Shown: positions 56,058 through 64,000 of the stretch, piece by piece
How positions within the stretch are numbered: position 1 is the first letter of the stretch
How the letters are laid out: each line of letters begins with the position of its first letter
Assembly (NCBI RefSeq): GCF_030272615.1
Contig: NC_081405.1
Coordinates: 156,505,454-156,569,453 of the forward strand
Reading direction: 5' to 3'
Length of the DNA stretch: 64,000 nt
From: Cryptomeria japonica
Taxonomy: Eukaryota > Streptophyta > Pinopsida > Cupressales > Cupressaceae
Notes under the pieces: generated by a model
Database searches by the model: none
Told to the model about the DNA's origin: nothing
The model's input: only the letters and a program-made list of their open reading frames with translations
Made by a program: the position numbers and the translations under genes

Positions 56058-57306
56058 TGTAGCATCCTAAAATTGTGACACTTGCAATTTCGACTGCATT
56101 TCGGTCTTCACGATGGCGACGCAACATGCAACCTGAATGGAGACCCCGAAACTTGCTCACGACATTAAAAACTGCATTTTTCAAGCATCCTGGCCTGAAC
56201 CTCCTTGCACCCTGCTGTCCCGGGAGGTGGGACCAAAGCGCCCAGCACCCTGGTCCCTCAGGACCAGGGCGCCCAACGCCCTGGTCCCCCAGGACCATGG
56301 CGCCCAGCACCCTAGTCCCTGGGTCCTATTTTGGGCGCGGTCTCCTAAGGGGTCTCGGGTCTTTTTGTTTGCAATTTGGAAATTATCTTTCCTAGTCGGC
56401 CTAAGGTCAGGAAAATCAGTCTATTAGCCCTAATTGACAAGTATATAAACTACATTTTCCTCTTTCATTCGACATGATGGAAAAGGCATGGAAACTATAC
56501 TCAAGCATTCAAGCATTCAAGCATTCCTTCAAGCAATTGATCATTTCAAGTCTCCATTCAAGGCTAAGTGTTGCATTCAAGACAAGGATTCAACCATTGA
56601 AGAGGAGATCACATACTAATACAACATACAACATACAACATCTAAACCTTCGCACATAAGGATACAAACATCCTTAGAACAAGGTATTAGTACTTGTTTT
56701 ACAGTCATTTACATTTACAGCTCTTGCTCATTTCTTGGTTAATTCCAAAATCGGGGTTTGACCTAAAGGCAAACCCCTAATCCCTAACCCCCCAATCGTC
56801 TTCGCTTTTCTGTGTGTAGGTTGCAGGTACACGGTTGAAATTGAAGATCTGGAATCCTTGTGCAGAGATGAACAGATCCCCCTTCATTTCGCGGATTTTT
56901 TGGAGGACCGTGGCGTCGGGCGCCATCGTCCCGACAACTTTTGCTCAAATTTATAGGATAGCGCTGTATCAACATTTTACTGCTAATTCCAGGTCCGCAG
57001 CTTCATACTGTATTCCTATCTCAGTTTATAAGCGAATCTTTCTCACTTTCTATGCATTCCTAGCTTAATTCTCCTATGCACATTCTTTACAAAAGAGGGT
57101 AGCCTTGCTGTCTTAACCCTTGAAACTCATTTAGCATCCAATCTTGCATTGTGTGGGATTGGATCTTGTAGGTTTCAACCCCTCTTTTGAATGTAAAGTC
57201 TCTCCCCTAAGTGAAAACCATCAACCCTAGTGAATCTCCCTTCTCTCTCCTTGGAGTTGGAAGAGGGGAGAGCAACTAGGGTTCGATCGCGATTTTCCGC
57301 TTTACA
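56058..57306 (+). repeat. 5' LTR of the gag-protease element
   Basis: 1,249 bp, TGTAGCATCC...CGCTTTACA. It contains three copies of a 31-bp GC-rich unit GCGCCCAGC(A/G)CCCTGGTCC (from 56239) versus two in the 3' LTR, a TATATAAA box, and the hairpin sequence GGACCGTGGCG...GCGCCATCGTCC (56905-56931). Confidence 0.93.
56442..56449 (+). promoter_or_regulatory. TATA box in the 5' LTR
   Basis: TATATAAA, conserved at 63001-63008 in the 3' LTR (there preceded by G at the line start). A CATTCGACATG stretch lies about 20-30 bp downstream, a plausible start region for transcription. Confidence 0.6.
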
Positions 57307-57309
57307 TTT

Positions 57310-57327
57310 TGGTGAACCCGACGTGAA
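57310..57327 (+). other. Primer-binding site of the gag-protease element
   Basis: TGGTGAACCCGACGTGAA begins three bases after the 5' LTR. Position and TGG start fit a primer site; I cannot name the tRNA from memory with confidence. Confidence 0.65.
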
Positions 57328-58479
57328 CATCCTTTCTGATTTTTCATGCTTAGATCTGAAAAAATTGATTACATTTCAATGTTTGATCTTTTGCAAAATT
57401 TTAGAGGTGATTGCATAAAAACCCTAAAATTTCTTTTTAGTAATTAAGCTTGTGAAATGTTTAAATGTTAATGCTTGTTTCAGATCTATCCTTCTATTAC
57501 AAATTATCAATTCGTATTTGTGCTTTAATTTTGAAAATTAAGTGGTTAAGTGTCAAAACCCTAATTTTTGAAACCTTCTTGATTCAACCTTTGACTGACG
57601 ATTTCACTGATCAAAACATCTCCAAATCAGCTGTAACTTTGGATTCCGCAATAAAATCACAATATCTTTCATCCCTGAAAATTTGGAAAAAAGTTGCGAG
57701 GACCGTGTGCACTCCGAGCGCCATCGTCCCCGACATTTTTTTCGAAATTTCGGGAGTGAGATCTTACTGTATTTTCCTGCTAAAATCCAGAATTTTGGCT
57801 GATTTTATCAATTTTAACACCTTCAAAATTACAGTCAAAGTTGGTCTTGTGATTGCTTGGATTAAGGCTTTTAAACATTCAAAAATCATTGAAACTGAAA
57901 TTTTGTGTCAAAATTGTGTTCTTACTGTCCTAAATCTGAAAAGTGTGTTAACATTCATTAAAAATTTCAGTGCTTTATTCAAATTCTTGCGTTTTGTGAC
58001 TTTTGAAATTAATTGCTTAATTACAACAACTTTGATTTCCGCTTTCAAAATTGAATTTTGCGTGAAATTGAGTCAACTTTTGAATTTCAAAACTTGCATT
58101 GCTTTCGGCATTCCCTCTAAAATCATAAGATTCAAAATTTCAGTTTCCCTCTCTTTTTCAAAATTCAAATTTTGCATTTTTCGACAATCTGGGTAGGGTT
58201 CAATTTTGAGATTGCAACTTTAATTTGGCCTACCTACAGATCGTAAAACCACTCAATTTTTTCAGATTGGCTTTAAAATCATCATGCCTTTCATCCCTGC
58301 AAATTTCGAAAAAAGTTGCAAGGACCGTGTTGCACTCCGAGCGCCACGGTCCCAGACATTTTTTCCGAAATTTCGGGAGACTGTCGTGATTGGATTTAAC
58401 AGCTTAAATCCAGAAGATTGGCTGATTTTACTGAAAATTGCTACCTCTAAAATAAAAATTTTCTCTCCCTCTCTAGTGC
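57328..58479 (+). other. Leader of the gag-protease element
   Basis: About 1.15 kb before the gag start. It contains two diverged copies of an ~85-bp block (57670-57755 and 58290-58382) with AAAAAAGTTGC, GGACCGTG, CTCCGAGCGCCA and AAATTTCGGGAG. The same GGACCGTG...GCGCCA core lies in both LTRs. A 243-codon frame (57465-58196) covers one copy but has no protein-like pattern, and is not called as a gene. Confidence 0.65.
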
Positions 58480-60483
58480 ATGAGTTTTACAACAATAAGC
58501 CCTACTTACACTATTTCCGTTAGACGAAGCCGTAGAATTAAGTCTTTCCGAGGTTTAATTACCGAGGAGATGGAACCTAATTTGAATAGCCTTTTTAATG
58601 AGGACATGGGTAATTCCTCTAATCCTCCTAATGATGAAGAAGCTCTCCATGAGGTTTCTGAAGAACAAATTTCGAAATTGGATAACCAATTTGATGATTT
58701 TCGACAATGGATGTCTCATGAATACCCTGATAGTCAAGCTCTTCCTTTAATTGAGGGTCTAAAACATATGCTTCAAAGTGATAAGAATGGAATTGATATT
58801 TTGCGTGGTATTGCACACATTGTGGATTCGAATGTGATGCCTATGAAGAGTTGTGCTGAAACTTTAGGTTATACACAACCTCCTACACAAGTCAATCATT
58901 CTATTCCTTTGATGACTTCTATTGCTAGCATACCTACCTTTACATCAAACATAATGACCACTTCTATACAAGACATTCCTTCTATGATCACTAGTCATGG
59001 GAGCAATCCCCCTTCTTCAATCAACCCTCTTCCTTCATTTAATCTGACTTCTTCATTCATTCCTTCAATGAGTGTTCCTATTACATCTTCACAAATGAAC
59101 ATGACACAAGGGGGCAATTCATTTAACCATTCCATTCCTCCTTGTAGTGTTCCTCTTGTCCAATCATCCCCTATAATTGACTATCATAGAGTCCCACCAC
59201 CTTACTCTTTACCTTCTTTCAATAACATAACACCTCCATCTCAATCTAACACATCTAATATGAACTCTTCGACTGAAGCGACCATTAACAATCTTGCACA
59301 AACTGTCTCTTCTTTACAGCAACAAATTGCCTCTATGAATCAATCTAAGTTTAGTGTGCCCACATTTGATGTTGCGAGCCCACTTTCTCTTGACATTGTC
59401 CGAGCTATTCCCCCTAAACATGTTGAAATCCTGCATTTGGAGCTCTATAATGGTAAGGGCGATCCTCTAACACATGTTAAGACCTTTCAAACAATCTGTA
59501 CTGATTTTGCTTATGACCAAAGGTTGCTTGCAAAATTGTTTACTAGAACATTAAGAGACAAAGCCCTACAATGGTATTGCTCGTTGCCTTCTTATTCTAT
59601 TACTTCTTTCGAACAACTTGCAAATGCTTTCATTCAACAATTTCAAAACAATATAAGTCCTAAAGTTACTTTGATTGATTTAATGCATTGTAAACAAGGT
59701 GTTAAAGAAAAAGTGACTGATTTCATTGGTAGATATAAGCATTTGTATGCTCAAATTTCTTTTCCAGTGCCTCACAATGATATTCAAAGAATCTTTATTT
59801 CTAATTTACAAAAAGATATTCGAGACAAACTTCTGTTTTCTAAGTATACTTCTTTCCAACAGTTGTGTGCCACTCTTCACAATTATCAACTGACTGTGAG
59901 TCAAATGGAACAATCACATCCTATGGCTCCGAGTGATAAGGGTGATAGCAGTCAACAACCATTTGGGAAGTTTAAACCGAACAGAGATTCCATCAAATTC
60001 AATGAAAACATCATCAACAACAATGTGAATGCAGCATCAGGTGTGCCTCCTATTTCTAAATTTTTCAAGAAAGAAAGAAAGTATACTCCTTTGAATGAAT
60101 CATTGCATAGTATTATGAATAAGTTATTGGAACAAAATGTGCTTACTCTTCCTCCTATAAGGCAAATTGATCCTGCAAAGATTACTTCACCTTATTTTGA
60201 TAACAAAGCCTTTTGTCAATTTCATCGTCAGCCTGGGCATGATACTGAAAAATGTTTTTCTTTAAAGGGTAATATTCAAGATTTGATTGATAATAATACT
60301 ATTTCTGTTTCTGGAGTGAATGATAAAGGCAATACATCTGTAGCTCCTCCTAATCAAAATCTTCAGATTTTCACTGATCCGTTACCTTCTCATACCTCTA
60401 ATGCGATTGAGACTAATGATTCCTCTTTTTCATCTGATGGTCTAGTGTCTATGGCTCCGAATGTGATTAACTTCGTAGAGTAG
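58480..60483 (+). CDS. Gag of the gag-protease element
   Basis: A 667-codon open frame; ATG 58480 is first in frame, ATG 58570 (MEPNLNSLF) is an alternative start. The first 270 residues are acidic then rich in Ser, Thr, Pro, Asn and Met. A retrotransposon gag domain follows at residues ~305-440 (LYNGKGDPLTHVKTF, LRDKALQWYCSLP, FEQLANAFIQQF), then a zinc-knuckle-like CQFHRQPGHDTEKC (residues ~577-590; C-x2-H-x4-H-x4-C) and NIQDLIDNNTISV. Gag forms the particle that packages RNA. The arrangement resembles the Tat gag at 26060-29312. It ends in TAG (60481-60483) with the same frame open afterwards, so the stop may be a mutated CAG or a regulated stop. Confidence 0.88.
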   Translation: MSFTTISPTYTISVRRSRRIKSFRGLITEEMEPNLNSLFNEDMGNSSNPPNDEEALHEVSEEQISKLDNQFDDFRQWMSHEYPDSQALPLIEGLKHMLQSDKNGIDILRGIAHIVDSNVMPMKSCAETLGYTQPPTQVNHSIPLMTSIASIPTFTSNIMTTSIQDIPSMITSHGSNPPSSINPLPSFNLTSSFIPSMSVPITSSQMNMTQGGNSFNHSIPPCSVPLVQSSPIIDYHRVPPPYSLPSFNNITPPSQSNTSNMNSSTEATINNLAQTVSSLQQQIASMNQSKFSVPTFDVASPLSLDIVRAIPPKHVEILHLELYNGKGDPLTHVKTFQTICTDFAYDQRLLAKLFTRTLRDKALQWYCSLPSYSITSFEQLANAFIQQFQNNISPKVTLIDLMHCKQGVKEKVTDFIGRYKHLYAQISFPVPHNDIQRIFISNLQKDIRDKLLFSKYTSFQQLCATLHNYQLTVSQMEQSHPMAPSDKGDSSQQPFGKFKPNRDSIKFNENIINNNVNAASGVPPISKFFKKERKYTPLNESLHSIMNKLLEQNVLTLPPIRQIDPAKITSPYFDNKAFCQFHRQPGHDTEKCFSLKGNIQDLIDNNTISVSGVNDKGNTSVAPPNQNLQIFTDPLPSHTSNAIETNDSSFSSDGLVSMAPNVINFVE

Positions 60484-61905
60484 CAAGAACACCCTAAAGA
60501 ACCTTCCATCACATTTGATTCCAGTGAAACTATTAGGGCACCTGATGGTCCTTTATACATAGTTGCAAAAGTCAAGAATACACCTTGCCGTGGAGTGCTT
60601 ATTGATCCTTCGTGCATGGTTAATGTTATTACTGAAGAATTTCTTTTTACTTTTCAATTGAATTAAGTGATCTATGACAAAACAGATGTGATTGTGAAAC
60701 TATTTGATGCATTTTCTTCTCCTGCAATTGGTTCTATTACATTGCCTATTGAGGTCTATAACAAATCCCTTGATGTGAACTTTGCTATTATTCCTTCATC
60801 CGAACAATTTCGTGTGAAGCTTGGCTATCCTTGGCTGTCTTCCATGAAAGCTATAGCTTCTCCTATTCATAAGTGTTTGAAATTTCCCCATAATGGTGAA
60901 GTTGTTACTGTCAATCATAGTCTCTTTAAATCAGCTGAAAGAACCTCTAGTGTTCCTCTTGATTACTTTTGGCCTAAACAATTCCAATCTCTTCCTCCAC
61001 GAAGTGATCATCTTTTCAAATCTTATCAAAAGTGGAAAACCGATATGATTCTATCTTTAAGTGAACCTAGAACACCTAAACTTGACATTCCTATCATTCT
61101 TGAGAAGGAAGTTCTTCCTTTGAAAGATAAAACTAATGTCTTTCCTCAAGAAGATTCCCAACCCATCCCTATGGATGTGACTATGTCTATATCTAATAAA
61201 CTTCCTAAAAGTAGACCTATCCCTCCTCGTCATGATGGACTTGGTCTCCTTCCTAAACCAAATATTCCTCCCTTATATGGAGCAGTTCCTCCTCCTTCCT
61301 TTTATAGAGAGAAGAGACCTTCTTCTTCTCCTATTATCTAGCCTAAGAGACCACAACCTAAACACCCAAGTGATAGGGATGAGAACATTCCTCCTCCTCA
61401 ATCTTCTTCACTTCCTACTAAGACTAGACGAAATCATTCTGCACGTGAACGCCGACGAAAGCGTCGTCTTAGAGCTCAAGCAGCTGCTTCTCAAACTTTG
61501 AAATCTCCAAAAACACCTTCAACAAGCATTATTCCATTTTCTCCTCAGCCAGACATTGAGTCTAAATCTCCTAAACATAAGATGCATGATGGTCTTGATC
61601 CTGTGCGAGTTAAAAATCCTATTTTTATAAATCTTGATGATGATATAGATGAAAATGTTACTCCTCTTGCTTCTGATAGTGAATATGAACTTGTTGATAT
61701 TGATAACCATTTATCTAACGAATTTTCTAAAGCACTTATCCTAGCTCCTAGACAAGAACAACGTGGCTCGGAACATGAACATAGCCCTTGTTTGGATCTT
61801 GTGATAGCTCCATCTGCTGTGTTGGATGTTCCTCCTCTAGCGTGTTCCCTGCCTTCCCGAAACATTGATCAGCAAGATCGGGGGGTAGATGACGTGCTAG
61901 ACTAA
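60484..61905 (+). pseudogene. Protease and C-terminal region of the gag-protease element
   Basis: Same frame as gag. RGVLIDPSCMVNVITEEFL (about 60595-60650) is a retropepsin-like active-site region with D-P-S replacing D-S/T-G; a TAA at 60664-60666 follows. LGYPWLSSMKAIASPIHKCLKFPH (60820-60900) matches the C-terminal LG.PW block of plant gypsy proteases. After a further TAG (61339-61341) come Pro-rich text, a strongly basic patch ARERRRKRRLRA (61442-61478, nuclear-localisation-like) and an acidic stretch NLDDDIDEN. Stop TAG/TAA region ends at 61905. Without D-S-G the protease may be inactive. The last ~300 codons match no domain I know. Confidence 0.72.
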
Positions 61906-62632
61906 TTACATTAGCATAGCAGATTCTCTCCTCCTCTCTTGTGTTACTTCTTCTATATGTTATTCTCATTCTTCTATTTGTTGTCCTTAGTGTTGTCTAC
62001 TTGAGGACGATGCAAAGCATTGAGATCTCTTGATCTCTCTCATGTTGACTCAAAAGACACATGTGTTCCCTTCTCCTAGGTGACCTTCCTTGATTGGGGA
62101 ATGAAGAACAATTATGCATACATACATATGATATATATACATGACCTATCATACAGCATACTGACCCCAAGGAAAGCGAAGTCACCTTGTGCTTTGTGTT
62201 TTGTGTCTATTATCCTTGGGCTTATCTCACACTTGGGGGCTAAATCCTTGCGATAACGTGCTCCTTTCCTTTCTCATTCTTATGTGTATCACTACGTTAA
62301 AACAATCACCCCCAGTGAGGCGTGTGCGATCGCTTTAACGTAGGGGGGCATACATCCCGTTCATATCTTTTCAAGATACTTGAAAATTTCTTGGTAAATT
62401 TAGCCTTGCCTTGAAAATTTTTGATATCTTTCTTGCATGACTCATAGTGAGGGAACCTTACTACTGACAGTCATGGTTCTCCCTCGTGATCTTCCCTTTT
62501 ACTTTGTCAATCAAAGTCGTAAGATCCTTAGTCCACTGGGGGCTTGGTGTGTCTTGCCTACTTGACGTGGTGAAAGTCTTTCAATATTGTTTCCTTGTAC
62601 TTTACCGGAAGTATGAGCATACATACTCCCGC
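61906..62632 (+). other. 3' noncoding region of the gag-protease element
   Basis: No gene. Two purine-rich tracts (GTAGGGGGGCA near 62340, AGTGGGGGCTAAA at 62636-62648) are visible; only the second abuts the LTR. Otherwise unremarkable. Confidence 0.6.
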
Positions 62633-62633
62633 T

Positions 62634-62648
62634 TAAGTGGGGGCTAAA
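62634..62648 (+). other. Polypurine tract of the gag-protease element
   Basis: AAGTGGGGGCTAAA directly before the 3' LTR, interrupted by CT; in the right place for plus-strand priming. Confidence 0.7.
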
Positions 62649-63865
62649 TGTAGCGTCCTAAAATTGCGACACTTGCAATTTCGACTGCATTTCGGTCTTC
62701 ACGATGGCGATGCAACATGCAACCTGAATGGAGACCCCGAAACTTTCTCACGACATTAAAAACTGCATTTTTCAAGCACCCTGGCCTGAACCTCCTTGCA
62801 CCCTACTGTCCCGGGAGGTGGGACCAGAGCGCCCAGCGCCCTGGTCCCCCAGGACCATGGCGCCCAGCGCCCTGGTCCCTGGGTCCTATTTTGGGCCTGG
62901 TCTCCTAAGGGGTCTCGGGTCTTTTTGTTTGCATTTGGAAATTATCTTTCCTGGTCAGCCTAAGGTCGGGAAAATCAGTCTATCAGCCCTAATTAACAAG
63001 TATATAAACTACATTTTCCTCTTTCATTCGACATGATGGAAAAGGCGTGGAAACTATACTCAAGCATTCAAGCATTCAAGCATTCCTTCAAGCAATTGAT
63101 CATTTCAAGTCTCCATTCAAGGCTAAGTGTTGCATTCAAGACAAGGATTCAACCATTGAAGAGGAGATCACATACTACTACAACATACAACATACAACAT
63201 CTAAACCTTCGCACATAAGGATACAAACATCCTTAGAACAAGGTATTAGTACTTGTTTTACAGTCATTTACATTTACAGCTCTTGCTCATTTCTTGGTTA
63301 ATTCCAAAACCGGGGTTTGACCTAAAGGCAAACCCCTAATCCCTAACCCCCCAATTGTCTTTGCTTTTCTGTGTGTAGGTTGTAGGTATGCGGTTGAAAT
63401 TGAAGATCTGGAATCCTTGTGCAGAGACGAACAGATCCCCCTTCGTTTCGCGGATTTTTCGGAGGACCGTGGCGCCGGGCGCCATCGTCCTGACAACTTT
63501 TGCTCAAATTTACAGGACAACGCCGTATCGACATTTTACTGCTAATTCCAGGTCCGCAGCTTCATACTGTATTCCTATCTCAGTTTATAAGCGAATCTTT
63601 CTCACTTTCTATGCATTCCTAGCTTAATTCTCCTATGCACATTCTTTACAAAAGAGGGTAGCCTTGCCGTCTTAACCCTTGAAACTCATTTGGCATCCAA
63701 TCTTGCATTGCGTGGGATTGGATCTTGTAGGTTTCAACCCCTCTTTTGAATGTAAAGTCTCTCCCCTAAGTGAAAACCATCAACCCTAGTGAATCTCCCT
63801 TCTCTCTCCTTGGAGTTGGAAGAGGGGAGAGCAACTAGGGTTCGATCGCGATTTTCCGCTTTACA
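62649..63865 (+). repeat. 3' LTR of the gag-protease element
   Basis: 1,217 bp, TGTAGCGTCC...CGCTTTACA, differing from the 5' LTR by one 31-bp unit and by scattered substitutions, mostly transitions (five in the first ~140 bp). Confidence 0.93.
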
Positions 63866-63870
63866 CCAAA

Positions 63871-64000
63871 ATAGAAAATAAACCAATTAAGCATAAACAA
63901 CAATTAGAGAATAAATACCATCCACATGACACCAAGATTTGTACGTGGAAAACATGGTAAAGGGAAAAACCACAGTGGGAAGCCTACCCACAGTTAGATA
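63871..64000 (-). repeat. Copia 5' LTR, continued beyond the insertion
   Basis: After the second CCAAA the sequence continues as minus-strand Copia LTR: CACATGACACCAAGATTTGT and GTGGAAAACATGG resemble the reverse complement of the plus-strand Copia LTR around 11030-11080. It runs off the window edge. Confidence 0.8.

Larger units (their letters stand above)
56058..63865 (+). mobile_element. Gag-protease-only gypsy-type retrotransposon (TR-GAG-like), TSD CCAAA
   Basis: LTRs 56058-57306 and 62649-63865, perfect target duplication CCAAA (56053-56057, 63866-63870), inserted into the Copia LTR. Internal region: leader, a long gag-protease frame, a 740-bp noncoding 3' part and a polypurine tract. 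No RT, RNase H or integrase can be found on either strand, so it needs enzymes from another element. Similar LTRs, perfect duplication and largely open frame make it the youngest-looking insertion in the window. Confidence 0.92.
51757..64000 (-). mobile_element. 3'-truncated minus-strand Copia element split by a younger insertion
   Basis: The order on the minus strand is 5' LTR (from beyond the window, 64000-63871, then 56057-55916), primer site, gag, protease, integrase, RT, RNase H, with RNase H ending abruptly at about 51757 and no 3' LTR. Protein blocks resemble the plus-strand Copia at 10233 closely (for example MDAARTMMMEANL vs MDAARSMLLEANL), so both belong to one family or sister families. 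Coordinates include the unrelated insertion 56058-63865. Confidence 0.82.

Noticed and set aside
56075..56427. Pro/Gly/Trp-rich frames in the LTR
   Set aside because: They read through the GC-rich 31-bp repeat in several frames and both strands; no sign of coding selection.
57465..58196. 243-codon open frame in the leader of the gag-protease element
   Set aside because: It covers a repeated noncoding block, ends arbitrarily and shows no domain or protein-like conservation; treated as chance in an AT-rich leader.
1..64000. tRNA and rRNA genes
   Set aside because: No cloverleaf or rRNA segments were recognised; the tRNA-like words present are retroelement primer sites.

Overview
This is plant nuclear DNA. 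It is AT-rich and packed with plant-type LTR retrotransposons nested inside one another, a CACTA (En/Spm) DNA transposon, and fragments of a clathrin heavy chain gene with plant-style introns. The scale of nesting and decay suggests a seed plant with a very large genome; a gymnosperm would fit, but the sequence alone does not prove it. I see no rRNA, tRNA, organellar or bacterial genes, and no clearly intact host gene.

Layout, left to right. (1) 1-1016: end of a minus-strand Copia element (leader, primer site, 5' LTR). (2) 1017-39563: decayed CACTA territory. A TNP2-type transposase (2976-6138) is interrupted by a Copia-type solo LTR (1805-2970, TSD ATACA) and by a 26.6 kb minus-strand Ty3/gypsy element of Tat/Ogre type (6139-32785). 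The transposase C-terminus (DUF4216-like, poly-Asp tail) resumes at 32791. After it come a decayed SET-domain reading frame (33992-34921), a Transposase_24-like pseudogene (36850-37430) and a clathrin heavy chain block (38897-39563). (3) The Tat element itself carries a plus-strand Copia element (10233-16863, TSD TGCTC) in its integrase C-terminus, a 3.5 kb gypsy-type solo LTR (17759-21230) in its integrase, and a Copia-type solo LTR (26745-28333) in its gag. (4) 39612-48462: ~220-bp tandem repeats, then a minus-strand chromovirus (40600-48462) with 1.59 kb LTRs. (5) 48710-50977: the 3' end of clathrin heavy chain in three tandem copies, each decayed differently. (6) 51757-64000: a 3'-truncated minus-strand Copia element, related to the one at 10233, whose 5' LTR is split by a younger gag-protease-only gypsy-type element (56058-63865, TSD CCAAA).

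Almost all coding potential is retroelement gag, protease, reverse transcriptase, RNase H and integrase, broken by stops and frameshifts. The stops are strikingly often TAG where CAG or TGG is expected, which fits methylation-linked decay. The insertions give a relative chronology: CACTA first; then the Tat element and a solo LTR; then the elements inside Tat. Independently, the Copia element at the right was hit by the gag-only element.

Most worth a second look: a stem-loop with a C-rich loop at the U5 end of several Copia LTR families, whose outer stem bases differ while pairing is kept; a SET-domain frame lying between two CACTA transposase-type reading frames; the tandem triplication of the clathrin 3' end; and the gag-protease-only element with one 1,142-codon frame and a repeated hairpin in LTR and leader.
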